Source of the DNA: Bacteroidota bacterium
Lineage (GTDB): Bacteria > Bacteroidota > Bacteroidia > Flavobacteriales > Flavobacteriaceae
NCBI GenBank assembly: GCA_004356305.1
Contig: SMXJ01000035.1
Location: forward strand, 1-38,361
Direction: 5' to 3'
Length of the DNA: 38,361 nucleotides
Each line of letters begins with the position of its first letter. Position 1 is the stretch's first letter. The translations under genes were made by a program, and so were the position numbers. The notes under the pieces were generated by a model. The model made no database searches, had not been told where the DNA came from, and saw only the letters and a program-made list of their open reading frames with translations. Below are positions 1 to 7,638 of this stretch, in pieces.

Positions 1-410
1 TCAACAGAGATTCCCTTTTCTTTGGCGGTATCGAACACGAATTTATCAACTTCAGCCTCAGCAGTGAATTGGCTGGGTATCTCAACTTCTTCCCAATTTT
101 TTACACTTGTATAAACAAGGAGGCTCGCATTATTGTTTAATGAAGAAGATAAGAGAACAGTACTGTCACTAACACTACTATTGACTACTTCTCCGTTAAA
201 AATTTGGATCTCTCCCTGCAGATCTTCCAAGGCGCCAAGTGCATACACATTTTTCATATCCTTCAGCGCATCCAAAGAAATAGTGCCCGCAATATTTCCT
301 GCCATAATTTCCATCAGCGCACCCGAATATTTTACGTTTACTTCAGGATCTGTCTTACAACTACTCAATAATATTATGAGTACACCCGCCAGGATATAGA
401 TTTGTTTCAT
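1..410 (-). CDS. acetolactate decarboxylase-like lipoprotein (3' end outside window)
   Basis: The gene is read leftwards from an ATG at 408-410 and is still open at base 1, so only about 136 N-terminal residues are visible. It starts with a lipoprotein signal peptide (hydrophobic stretch ending LSSC, acylated Cys near residue 18). The mature part contains a stretch around residues 29-65 with YSGALMEIM, GNIAGTISLD and YALGALEDLQGEI. This resembles the N-terminal part of the alpha-acetolactate decarboxylase fold (PF03306), whose cytoplasmic members turn acetolactate into acetoin. The metal-binding histidines of that family would lie beyond the window, so activity cannot be judged. An exported, lipid-anchored version is unlikely to act in ordinary acetoin fermentation. 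The family call rests on remembered motifs only. Confidence 0.6.
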   Translation of the reverse strand, partial: MKQIYILAGVLIILLSSCKTDPEVNVKYSGALMEIMAGNIAGTISLDALKDMKNVYALGALEDLQGEIQIFNGEVVNSSVSDSTVLLSSSLNNNASLLVYTSVKNWEEVEIPSQFTAEAEVDKFVFDTAKEKGISV

Positions 411-440
411 GAAGATTTTTTTTGATTCAGGTACCGATGG

Positions 441-458
441 TCCCGATAGTTATCGGGA
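441..458. repeat. perfect 8-bp inverted repeat (TCCCGATA-GT-TATCGGGA)
   Basis: Two perfect 8-base arms are separated by GT, between the start of the acetolactate-decarboxylase-like gene and the end of the DUF3347 gene. A further partial copy (TCGGGAT) follows at once. No T-run follows on the minus strand, where both flanking genes lie, so it is not a convincing terminator. It looks like a short interspersed palindrome. Confidence 0.5.
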
Positions 459-505
459 TCGGGATTATTCCTTGTGATCAAAAGGCGTATTCCTTTTTTC
501 CAGAG

Positions 506-1054
506 TTACCTGATCTCACTAGTAACTTTCCCACAGCGTAGCATTTTATCGCCGAAATAAGGATTATTTATCTCATTGCTGTTGCTCAACCAATAACCTC
601 CTTTAAAATCGAATGCCATCGGGCAATATTGTTTATAAACGACTCCCGATTCAATAGCCCCATCAAGCATTTTCTCAACCGCTTGGGTGATCATCACAAA
701 TCCTTCTCGTTGTATCTCCACATCGGTAGACTCGGTGATGGATTGAGCGGCTAATAACACTTCCTCATCGGCACCGGCATCGGCTAATGCAGTCTTTAAA
801 AGTATGGCTTCACCGGCCGTAGAATTGGGATCACTATTGACCAAGGCAGTCTTTAAATTGATATAACTTTGATAGACCGTTGTGACCTTTGGGTCTTTGA
901 ACTTTACTTCGGTCTTCGCGGCGATATAGATTTGATTTGTAGCGATATCCACGGTCACAACCTCAGGATCCCTTTCAGTTTTTTTAGTGTCATTCATACA
1001 AGAAATGAATGAGAGGCTTCCTATGGCTGCCAGGAGTATGATGTGCTTTTTCAT
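506..1054 (-). CDS. DUF3347 domain lipoprotein
   Basis: This is a 182-residue exported protein with a lipoprotein signal (Cys19 in SFISC). The body from about residue 55 to 176 has the hallmarks of DUF3347: a helical region with YINLKTALV and QREGFVMIT, followed by YCPMAF (Cys144), GGYWLS, NPYFG and a final MLRCG (Cys174). In this family the CPMA...NPYFG...MLRCG segment is the conserved core. It is often found as a stand-alone periplasmic protein or fused to heavy-metal efflux adaptors of the CusB type, and the Cys, Met and His residues suggest metal handling. That role is inferred, not shown. No metal transporter lies beside it here. A promoter-like box just upstream suggests its own transcript although it follows the xrtF pair on the same strand. 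Confidence 0.8.
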   Translation of the reverse strand: MKKHIILLAAIGSLSFISCMNDTKKTERDPEVVTVDIATNQIYIAAKTEVKFKDPKVTTVYQSYINLKTALVNSDPNSTAGEAILLKTALADAGADEEVLLAAQSITESTDVEIQREGFVMITQAVEKMLDGAIESGVVYKQYCPMAFDFKGGYWLSNSNEINNPYFGDKMLRCGKVTSEIR

Positions 1055-1073
1055 TTTTCTGAAATTTAAAATG

Positions 1074-1104
1074 CAAAGATATATTTCTATATCTTCTTCT
1101 GAAA
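1074..1104 (-). promoter_or_regulatory. Bacteroidota-type promoter for the DUF3347 gene
   Basis: On the minus strand TATCTTTG (1074-1081) fits the TANNTTTG -7 box exactly. TTTC (1101-1104) lies 19 bases upstream, where the -33 TTTG is expected. The box is about 20 bases before the ATG and overlaps the 3' end of the upstream XrtF-associated gene. Confidence 0.6.
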
Positions 1105-1512
1105 ATAAAACGCCGGAATTAATAATAATAAAAATAGAGGTTGAATTAAAAATCTCCGAACATAGAACAGCGCTAAATGACCTCCCATTTCCTTAGAATA
1201 GATCAAGAAAATAAATGCCATCAACAGTACCACAAAAACGGCTGAGTACAAAAGGGCAGAAATTTTTATGATCTCCTTTTTCATGAATAAGATCCAAAGG
1301 ATCAACAATGAAATGGTCGTGTTCATGAAAAACCGAAGTGCTACGTTCATCAAAAGCTTCCATATATCAAATTCGGGTAGCATTTGGGTACTATGATCTA
1401 CCTTAAAAAACCGGATAAGCGGATCATAGAACAGATCATCTTCGTAGGAACGCACCATTATGAGCAACCCAAAAAGCAACACTACCATAATTATTTTGAG
1501 TGATCTATTCAT
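1087..1512 (-). CDS. exosortase F system-associated membrane protein
   Basis: I place the start at the ATG ending at 1512 (MNRSLKII), which overlaps the end of xrtF by 8 bases and gives 141 residues. A longer reading frame exists upstream, but it runs antiparallel to nothing and would bury 44 unlikely Cys- and His-rich residues inside xrtF. The protein has an N-terminal hydrophobic segment (about 5-20), two central ones and a final one (LIQPLFLLLLIPAFYF) followed by QKKI, so about four membrane spans. Size, position and topology match the small protein that accompanies XrtF in Flavobacteria. Its role is unknown; the tight overlap says it is made together with the exosortase. Confidence 0.75.
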   Translation of the reverse strand: MNRSLKIIMVVLLFGLLIMVRSYEDDLFYDPLIRFFKVDHSTQMLPEFDIWKLLMNVALRFFMNTTISLLILWILFMKKEIIKISALLYSAVFVVLLMAFIFLIYSKEMGGHLALFYVRRFLIQPLFLLLLIPAFYFQKKI

Positions 1513-2059
1513 GAGCAGGTGATGTTTTTTTTGACAACATTCGAACCCAAAGCATCCAAAGCATGAAGACCATTCCGTAAATAATACCGGGGAAAACGAC
1601 CCCGTGGAGTACTTGTTCATAATTCGGATATTCGTACAATGCAACCGCCAATAGCGTGATACGAACGATGTTTGCCGCGTAAATAATTACAGCCCCTGCA
1701 AAAATAAACAAAGCGGTTTTCCTTCTTTTTTCGGCGAAAGCAATGATAAAAGCGATGAACAAAATAATGATACTCATCGCATTACAACCTTCAATGATAC
1801 GAGCCAAATACTGCCCTTCCACAAAAAGTTTCATGGTGGGTTGAGCTTCGTGAGGTACGATGACTGCGTGGTAGCCGATGCCATTTAACAGCGTACTGCT
1901 CTGTTTCGCAACGAGATGAGTAATATAATCCGGTGGATAGATAGACTCTTCAGATAAATTTAGATAGACGGAATATAAAACAGTCAACACCAGATAGGTC
2001 CCCAAAAAGAGAAGGACGAATCGGATTACAGATCTATATTTTACAAGCAGATTTTTCAA
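1505..2059 (-). CDS. xrtF: exosortase family protein XrtF
   Basis: This is a 184-residue polytopic membrane protein with the exosortase/archaeosortase triad: Cys92 in EGCNAMSI, Arg133 in ANIVRIT and His152 in LHGVVFP. Exosortases cleave C-terminal sorting signals of exported proteins at the inner membrane, usually coupled to surface polysaccharide or glycosylation systems. XrtF is the short flavobacterial branch, and as far as I recall its substrates are not defined. The start codon is TTG: the codon before it is an in-frame TAG and no ATG occurs before residue 76, so TTG is forced, and the resulting N terminus (MKNLLVKYRS) fits the family. No PEP-CTERM-like substrate is obvious in the window. 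The downstream gene overlaps it by 8 bases. Confidence 0.88.
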   Translation of the reverse strand: MKNLLVKYRSVIRFVLLFLGTYLVLTVLYSVYLNLSEESIYPPDYITHLVAKQSSTLLNGIGYHAVIVPHEAQPTMKLFVEGQYLARIIEGCNAMSIIILFIAFIIAFAEKRRKTALFIFAGAVIIYAANIVRITLLAVALYEYPNYEQVLHGVVFPGIIYGMVFMLWMLWVRMLSKKTSPAHE

Positions 2060-2149
2060 CTATGAATTATTAACAGGCTGCAACCAAGATATAAAAAATC
2101 GACTCCAAACTTCAGCCCCGGCCTTGTGAGTAAAAATATAGAATTAGAA

Positions 2150-2182
2150 TTTGGGAATTGAACCGCATATAAAATACATTTA
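2150..2182 (+). promoter_or_regulatory. putative promoter for the GAF-domain gene
   Basis: TTTG (2150-2153) is followed after 21 bases by TACATTTA (2175-2182), one mismatch from TANNTTTG. It sits 17 bases before the GTG start, in the divergent region with xrtF. Confidence 0.45.
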
Positions 2183-2199
2183 CCCAAAAATTATAAACA

Positions 2200-2655
2200 G
2201 TGACTTTTGAAAGCCTAAAACCCCGGTTAGCTAACATAATTTCAGCTACTCCATTTTCAGTGACAGATAAACTTACCCAAGTTTGTGAATTACTTCAAAC
2301 CTCATTACCTTTTTATAATTGGGTAGGATTTTACTTTGCCGATGAAGCTGAAAAAACACTGCACCTCAAAGCATTTGCCGGAGCATCTACCGAGCATACG
2401 GTAATTCCGTTCGGAAAGGGAATATGTGGTCAGGTGGCCGAAAGTAATACTAATTTTGTCGTAGGAGATGTGCAGGCGCAAGACAATTATATTGCGTGTG
2501 ATATAGCTGTCAAGGCTGAAATTGTAATTCCATTGTTCAAGGACGGTAAAAATATTGGACAGATCGATATCGATTCACATACAGACTATCCATTTACGGC
2601 AAAAGATGAGCGTTTTTTGGAATGGGTGAATGAAAAGGTAGCCGAAATTCTTTAA
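2200..2655 (+). CDS. GAF domain protein, free methionine-(R)-sulfoxide reductase-like
   Basis: This 151-residue protein is essentially one GAF domain. It carries GKGICGQVA (Cys76), VVGDVQAQDNYIACD (Cys100), AEIVIPL and GQIDIDS, the signature order of free methionine-R-sulfoxide reductases (YebR/fRMsr), which reduce free Met-R-sulfoxide in the cytoplasm. By alignment with E. coli YebR, Cys76 and Cys100 match Cys94 and Cys118 (the catalytic one). The position matching Cys84, the partner that forms the recycling disulfide, is His66. The protein may therefore use another resolving Cys or have drifted to a sensor role. The start is GTG, forced by a TAA two codons upstream. It converges on the ABC permease with a 3-base gap. 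Confidence 0.82.
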   Translation: MTFESLKPRLANIISATPFSVTDKLTQVCELLQTSLPFYNWVGFYFADEAEKTLHLKAFAGASTEHTVIPFGKGICGQVAESNTNFVVGDVQAQDNYIACDIAVKAEIVIPLFKDGKNIGQIDIDSHTDYPFTAKDERFLEWVNEKVAEIL

Positions 2656-2658
2656 ATT

Positions 2659-3912
2659 TTAATAACCCGTGCGAATGGCCTCTACAGGATCGAGTCTTGA
2701 AGCTGAAATTGCAGGGACAATTCCACTGATTAGTCCTATTCCGGCTGCGATCGTCGTTCCGATAAACATATTCCAGGGAGAGAGGACAAACTCAAAATCA
2801 CCTGTAAAGGATGAAGCGATCAGGGAACCGATATACACGAAGAAAAGGCCTATCAAGCCACCGATAATGGCCAGGATCATAGCTTCGAACAAGAACTGAA
2901 GTAATATAAACCTGTTCTTGGCGCCCAACGATTTTTGAATCCCGATTAGGTTGGTTCGTTCCTTCACGCTAACAAACATAATATTGGCAATTCCAAAACC
3001 CCCTACCAACAGTGAGAAAGCGCTAATAATTAGTCCTATCCAATTCATTGTACCCGTTATATTATCGATAGCATCGGTAAATCCCTGTAATTGATTCACA
3101 AAAAAAGTGTCGATCTCATCAGGTCTGAGCCCGCGAAACAATCGCAGTTTTTGACTTAGTATCGCGATGAACTCGTCATTATCCACTCGCTTATCAGGTT
3201 TTATTATAATGAAGGGGAAAAGATTTTCATTGCTGGCACCAAATAACTTACGTATGATATTGACCGGAAGAAATACAGCAGTATCCTTAGAGTCACCCAG
3301 GGCCATACCCTCTTTTTTCAAGACCCCGATAACAGTGAACTTTCTACCGTAAAGTCTAACCTTTTTACCCAAAGATTTCTCAGGCGAAGTAAATAACGAA
3401 TTCGCAATTTCGTCTCCTAAAACTATGACTTTGGTACCATTGTTAGACTCCAACTCATTGAAAAAACGGCCTTCTTGAATTTTTAGATCCTCTATGTCAT
3501 AATACTCATGGGTAATCGCTCCTATGGAAACATTTTCCACCGACTTATCCTCATACCTGATCGTTTCATTCTGTACATTCAAAGTATAGGAAATAGCCTC
3601 AATATCAGGCATGTTTCTCTTTAAATACTGATACTCCTCAAATGTTGCGGCAGGAAATTGCCGCCATTTCCATCGCGGCACATCGGTAGGCCCGAAAGAA
3701 AAATGGCCCAGATAAATTGTACTGTTATCCAAACCACTTATACTGCCTTCAATCTCTTTTTTTAAAGAATCTACCGCAGCAAATACCGCTATGATTGAAA
3801 AGATGCCAATGGACACTCCAAGCAAGGAAAGAAACGTTCTCAACTTATTGTTTCTCAGCGCATTTAATGCAAAAGTTAAACTTTCCTTTAATACCCGAAG
3901 ATAGATTAACAT
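2659..3912 (-). CDS. MacB/FtsX-type ABC transporter permease
   Basis: This is a 417-residue protein with the four-helix layout of the MacB_PCD + FtsX family. The first membrane span lies at about 25-48 and starts with the conserved NKLRTFLSLLGVSIGI. A large periplasmic domain (about 50-280) follows. Three C-terminal spans (about 285-310, 340-365, 380-405) include the coupling-helix region KERTNLIGIQKSLGAK. The end (ASRLDPVEAIRTGY) is the usual C terminus of the family. These permeases work by mechanotransmission with a LolD/MacB-like ATPase to drive efflux, lipoprotein release or envelope signalling. No ATPase gene lies in the window, so the partner must be encoded elsewhere and the substrate is unknown. 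The gene is divergent from purH. Confidence 0.88.
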   Translation of the reverse strand: MLIYLRVLKESLTFALNALRNNKLRTFLSLLGVSIGIFSIIAVFAAVDSLKKEIEGSISGLDNSTIYLGHFSFGPTDVPRWKWRQFPAATFEEYQYLKRNMPDIEAISYTLNVQNETIRYEDKSVENVSIGAITHEYYDIEDLKIQEGRFFNELESNNGTKVIVLGDEIANSLFTSPEKSLGKKVRLYGRKFTVIGVLKKEGMALGDSKDTAVFLPVNIIRKLFGASNENLFPFIIIKPDKRVDNDEFIAILSQKLRLFRGLRPDEIDTFFVNQLQGFTDAIDNITGTMNWIGLIISAFSLLVGGFGIANIMFVSVKERTNLIGIQKSLGAKNRFILLQFLFEAMILAIIGGLIGLFFVYIGSLIASSFTGDFEFVLSPWNMFIGTTIAAGIGLISGIVPAISASRLDPVEAIRTGY

Positions 3913-3995
3913 GGGCTTCAGCTGGTGGTTTTATATTATAATAAAGATAAGTCTTTTTCAGGCAACATATGTTACAGAAATCCTTAGTATTTGTG

Positions 3996-4003
3996 TACTT
4001 TTG
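3996..4003 (+). promoter_or_regulatory. -7 box (TACTTTTG) upstream of purH
   Basis: An exact TANNTTTG match lies 29 bases before the purH ATG at 4033. No clear TTTG is present at the -33 distance. It supports the 4033 start, because an earlier in-frame TTG at 3991 would lie upstream of the predicted transcription start. Confidence 0.45.
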
Positions 4004-4032
4004 AATCTTTAATTCTCGCAATAAAAATTTTC

Positions 4033-5565
4033 ATGGCAGACTCGAAAAAAATCACTTCCGCGATAATTTCGGTTTATCACAAAGATGGCCTGGCTCCAAT
4101 CGTAAAAAAATTGGATGAACTGGGAGTAGTTCTCTATTCTACGGGGGGAACCGAAAAGTATATCAACGATTTGGGGATTCCCGTGATCCCTGTTGAAAAT
4201 ATCACCGAATATCCTTCCATTTTGGGAGGTCGGGTAAAAACGTTACACCCTAAAGTATTTGGCGGAATTTTAAACCGGCAAGAAAACGAAAGCGACGTGG
4301 CTGAAATGGAACAATTCAATATCCCACAGCTGGATCTGGTGATCGTGGATCTATATCCGTTTGATAAAACAGTGGCTTCAGGCGCTGATGAGCAAGAGAT
4401 CATAGAGCAAATTGATATTGGTGGGATCTCCTTAATTCGTGCTGCTGCAAAAAATTTCAAAGACACTCTTTGCATTTCCTCGATGGAAGACTATGAAGAG
4501 GTTTTGAAGATTATTTCTGAAGGGAACGGGAGTACAACTTTAGAGCAAAGAAAGAACTTTGCAGCGAAATCCTTCAACGTATCATCGCACTACGATACTG
4601 CTATTTTCAATTATTTCAATAGCGATCATGATATAGTTTCTTTAAAAATAAGTGAGACCCGAGGTAAATTACTTCGATATGGAGAGAATCCACATCAAAA
4701 AGGATTTTTCTTTGGAGATTTTGATTCCATGTTTGATAAACTACACGGAAAAGAACTGAGTTATAATAATCTTCTGGACGTAGATGCCGCTGTGAATTTA
4801 ATGAACGAATTTAAAGATGATGCACCCACATTTGCTATTTTAAAACACAACAATGCCTGTGGAATTTCACAAAGAGATACCATATATCAGGCATACGCAG
4901 ACGCGTTAGCAGGCGATCCTGTATCGGCCTTTGGAGGTGTATTGATCAGTAATACTGAAATTGATGAATCCACTTCAGAAGAAATCCATAAATTATTCTG
5001 CGAGGTTGTGATCGCGCCATCCTACACCGCTAAATCGCTTGAAATCTTAAAAGGGAAAAAGAATCGGATTTTATTAATTCAAAAACTATACGAGTTCCCA
5101 AAAACTACGACCAGAAGTTGTTTGAATGGTGCGTTAGTTCAAGACAGAGACACCCTAACCGATTCCGAAGAAAATTTAACACAGGCTACCAACAATAATC
5201 CTTCATCAGGTGAGTTAGATGACTTATTATTTGCGTCCAAGATCTGTAAGCATACTAAATCCAATACCATTGTTTTGGCAAAAAACAAACAATTATTCGC
5301 CAGCGGTACGGGACAGACTTCAAGAGTGGAAGCGCTACGGCAGGCCATTGAAAAGTCAAGATCGTTTGGTTTTGACCTCAACGGAGCCGTGATGGCCAGT
5401 GATGCTTTCTTCCCTTTCCCCGATTGTGTTGAGATCGCGGATAAGGCGGGAATTACTGCTATCATTCAGCCGGGAGGGTCTATAAAGGATGAATTAAGCG
5501 TACATTATTGCAACGAAAATAATGTTTCAATGGTATTTACCGGTGTACGTCATTTTAAACACTAA
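4033..5565 (+). CDS. purH: bifunctional AICAR formyltransferase / IMP cyclohydrolase
   Basis: PurH carries out the last two steps of de novo purine synthesis: formylation of AICAR by 10-formyl-THF, then ring closure to IMP. The ATG at 4033 (MADSKKITSA) gives 510 residues, the usual size. The N-terminal MGS-like cyclohydrolase domain (about 1-150) has the conserved YSTGGT and GGRVKTLHP segments. The C-terminal transformylase domain has the catalytic LKHNNACG (Lys271-His272), DPVSAFGG, a KHTKSNT motif, SGTGQTSR, ASDAFFPF and PGGS. The reading frame is intact. It lies just ahead of mreB on the same strand with a 60-base gap that holds a separate promoter-like box, so purH and mreB may be only partly co-transcribed. 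Confidence 0.97.
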   Translation: MADSKKITSAIISVYHKDGLAPIVKKLDELGVVLYSTGGTEKYINDLGIPVIPVENITEYPSILGGRVKTLHPKVFGGILNRQENESDVAEMEQFNIPQLDLVIVDLYPFDKTVASGADEQEIIEQIDIGGISLIRAAAKNFKDTLCISSMEDYEEVLKIISEGNGSTTLEQRKNFAAKSFNVSSHYDTAIFNYFNSDHDIVSLKISETRGKLLRYGENPHQKGFFFGDFDSMFDKLHGKELSYNNLLDVDAAVNLMNEFKDDAPTFAILKHNNACGISQRDTIYQAYADALAGDPVSAFGGVLISNTEIDESTSEEIHKLFCEVVIAPSYTAKSLEILKGKKNRILLIQKLYEFPKTTTRSCLNGALVQDRDTLTDSEENLTQATNNNPSSGELDDLLFASKICKHTKSNTIVLAKNKQLFASGTGQTSRVEALRQAIEKSRSFGFDLNGAVMASDAFFPFPDCVEIADKAGITAIIQPGGSIKDELSVHYCNENNVSMVFTGVRHFKH

Positions 5566-5571
5566 TTTATT

Positions 5572-5579
5572 TACATTTG
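5572..5579 (+). promoter_or_regulatory. -7 box (TACATTTG) upstream of mreB
   Basis: An exact TANNTTTG match lies in the 60-base purH-mreB gap, 46 bases before the mreB ATG. The -33 region is not clear. Confidence 0.45.
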
Positions 5580-5625
5580 TAGGAATAGCAAACCAACCGT
5601 TTAATTATCAATATTTACACAACAT

Positions 5626-6654
5626 ATGGGATTTTTTGACTTCCTGACCGAAGAAATAGCCATCGACCTTGGAACCGCGAACACACTTATCATCCATAAT
5701 GATAAGGTGGTTGTGGATGCCCCTTCCATCGTTGCGAGAGACCGTACTACCGGAAAAATAATCGCTGTAGGCCGCGAGGCGGCTCGAATGCAAGGTAAAA
5801 CTCACGAAAATATAAAGACCATCCGTCCATTGAAAGATGGAGTAATTGCCGACTTTGATGCCAGTGAAAAGATGATCAATATGTTCATAAAGGACATTCC
5901 TGCACTTAGAAAGAAATGGTTGACCCCTTCATTGCGGATGGTGATTTGTATTCCTAGTGGAATTACCGAAGTGGAGATGCGTGCGGTAAAAGAAAGTGCC
6001 GAGCGTGTAAATGGAAAAGAAGTGTATTTGATTCATGAACCTATGGCGGCCGCCATCGGAATTGGCGTGGATATCATGCAACCCAAAGGAAATATGGTCG
6101 TGGATATAGGAGGTGGTACAACGGAAATTGCCGTGATTGCTTTAGGTGGGATCGTTTGTGATAAATCCATCAAGATCGCAGGTGATGTGTTTACCAACGA
6201 CATTGTTTATTATATGCGCACTCAGCACAATCTGTATATTGGGGAGCGTACTGCCGAAAGGGTAAAAATCGAGGTGGGCTCTGCGATAGAAGACCTCGAA
6301 CATCCACCGGAAGACGTGGGAGTGCAAGGACGTGACCTGCTAACCGGAAAACCAAAGCAAGTTCAAGCATCATATCGAGAAATCGCAAAAGCACTCGACA
6401 AATCCATTTTAAGAGTTGAAGATGCCGTTATGGAAACGCTGTCAAAAACCCCTCCCGAACTGGCGGCAGATATTTACAATACCGGCATCTATCTTGCAGG
6501 AGGTGGATCGATGTTGCGCGGTTTGGACAAACGTATTTCTCAAAAAACAGATCTGCCTGTTTACATTGCCGAAGACCCATTACGAGTTGTCGTTCATGGA
6601 ACCGGAATTTGTTTAAAAAACCTCAACAGATATAAAAGTGTATTGATCAAATAA
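5626..6654 (+). CDS. mreB: rod shape-determining protein MreB
   Basis: This 342-residue actin homologue polymerises under the inner membrane and guides lateral wall synthesis. The phosphate-1 loop IDLGTANT (residues 13-20), the phosphate-2 segment VVDIGGGTTEIAV, the adenosine motif LAGGGSMLRG and the EPMAAAIG segment are all present. The N-terminal MGFFDFLTEE supplies a short amphipathic membrane-binding start. It leads the mreBCD-mrdA-rodA cluster. Unlike the downstream genes, which overlap, it is separated from mreC by about 150 bases of non-coding sequence, which allows separate control. The frame and motifs are complete. Confidence 0.97.
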   Translation: MGFFDFLTEEIAIDLGTANTLIIHNDKVVVDAPSIVARDRTTGKIIAVGREAARMQGKTHENIKTIRPLKDGVIADFDASEKMINMFIKDIPALRKKWLTPSLRMVICIPSGITEVEMRAVKESAERVNGKEVYLIHEPMAAAIGIGVDIMQPKGNMVVDIGGGTTEIAVIALGGIVCDKSIKIAGDVFTNDIVYYMRTQHNLYIGERTAERVKIEVGSAIEDLEHPPEDVGVQGRDLLTGKPKQVQASYREIAKALDKSILRVEDAVMETLSKTPPELAADIYNTGIYLAGGGSMLRGLDKRISQKTDLPVYIAEDPLRVVVHGTGICLKNLNRYKSVLIK

Positions 6655-6807
6655 GACTTTACCCTGTTTAATTTATTTTCAAACACTATGGGAAATCATA
6701 CAATAACATCCCACTCTGTAGCGGGATACATATAAAGAAACCTAATTGATTCAATACATAGATGAACATAATTTCTGGTAACTAGTCTATATTAAAACCC
6801 CAACGCC

Positions 6808-7638
6808 GTGCAACAGATTATCTTTTTTTTCGTTCGGAATAAGTATTTCCTGTTGTTCGCACTCTTGTTTTTTATCTCGTTTGTTTTAACGATCAATTCT
6901 CACACCTATCATAAAAGCAAGGTGGTGACTTCGGCCAATTTTCTTTCAGGAGGAATTTATTCGATCAAAAGCAGTATTACAGATTATTTCGATCTGCACC
7001 AACAAAACATGACCTTGACGGAAGAAAACAATAGACTCCGCACTCTGTTGTTTAATAGTGGTATGATGGATTCCGAAATGGCCCTGGATTCAATGGTGCT
7101 GGATTCCAATTATACCTTTGTCACCGCCCAGGTCATTAACAACAGCTATTCCAAAACCAAGAACAATCTCACCCTTAACCGTGGCTCGAATGATAGTCTA
7201 AAAATAGATATGGGGGTTATTTCACCTCAGGGCGTGGTAGGTATTGTGGTTAGCCTTTCCAAGAACTATGCATCGGTTCAGTCTATTTTAAACTCCAACA
7301 GTCAGGTAGTGGCAAAATTTAAAAAATCGAATCACTTTGGAACTTTGGTATGGGACGGAAAACAACCCAACATTGTACAATTGATTGAAATACCCCGTCT
7401 GGCATCGGTGGTTTTGGGTGATACTATTGTGACCGATGGCAAATCCACTATTTTTCCTCCGGGCATAATGATAGGAAAAGTGCATAATTTTGACCGGAAT
7501 GAAGGAGATGACTATTACGATATTAATATTGAGCTGTTCACAGATATGACAAGTGTTAAACATGTGTATCTTGTATCACAGCGTGATGCGCCGGAAATAA
7601 AAGAACTCGAAAAAACGGTAGAAGATGTGGAGCAATAG
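6808..7638 (+). CDS. mreC: rod shape-determining protein MreC
   Basis: MreC is the bitopic periplasmic scaffold that links MreB filaments to PBP2 and RodA. The 276-residue protein has one N-terminal membrane span (about 12-30), a short coiled coil around LTEENNRLRTLL, then the double beta-barrel core with the conserved GVVGIVVSLSKNYASVQSILN. It starts at GTG: the N terminus MQQIIFFFVRNK is the usual flavobacterial MreC start and no in-frame ATG lies nearby. The C terminus ends in an acidic tail. The 3' end overlaps mreD by 14 bases. The 153-base gap before it shows no clear promoter; it has a weak TCCC/GGGA hairpin near 6710-6727. Confidence 0.92.
   Translation: MQQIIFFFVRNKYFLLFALLFFISFVLTINSHTYHKSKVVTSANFLSGGIYSIKSSITDYFDLHQQNMTLTEENNRLRTLLFNSGMMDSEMALDSMVLDSNYTFVTAQVINNSYSKTKNNLTLNRGSNDSLKIDMGVISPQGVVGIVVSLSKNYASVQSILNSNSQVVAKFKKSNHFGTLVWDGKQPNIVQLIEIPRLASVVLGDTIVTDGKSTIFPPGIMIGKVHNFDRNEGDDYYDINIELFTDMTSVKHVYLVSQRDAPEIKELEKTVEDVEQ

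Noticed and set aside
133..399. 88-residue open frame on the plus strand
   Set aside because: It lies opposite a lipoprotein gene with a clear signal peptide and lipobox; its own translation has no recognisable feature.
480..497. AAAAGG...CCTTTT hairpin as a terminator for the DUF3347 gene
   Set aside because: The stem is only 6 A/T-rich pairs and the T-run is short; too weak to list as a terminator.
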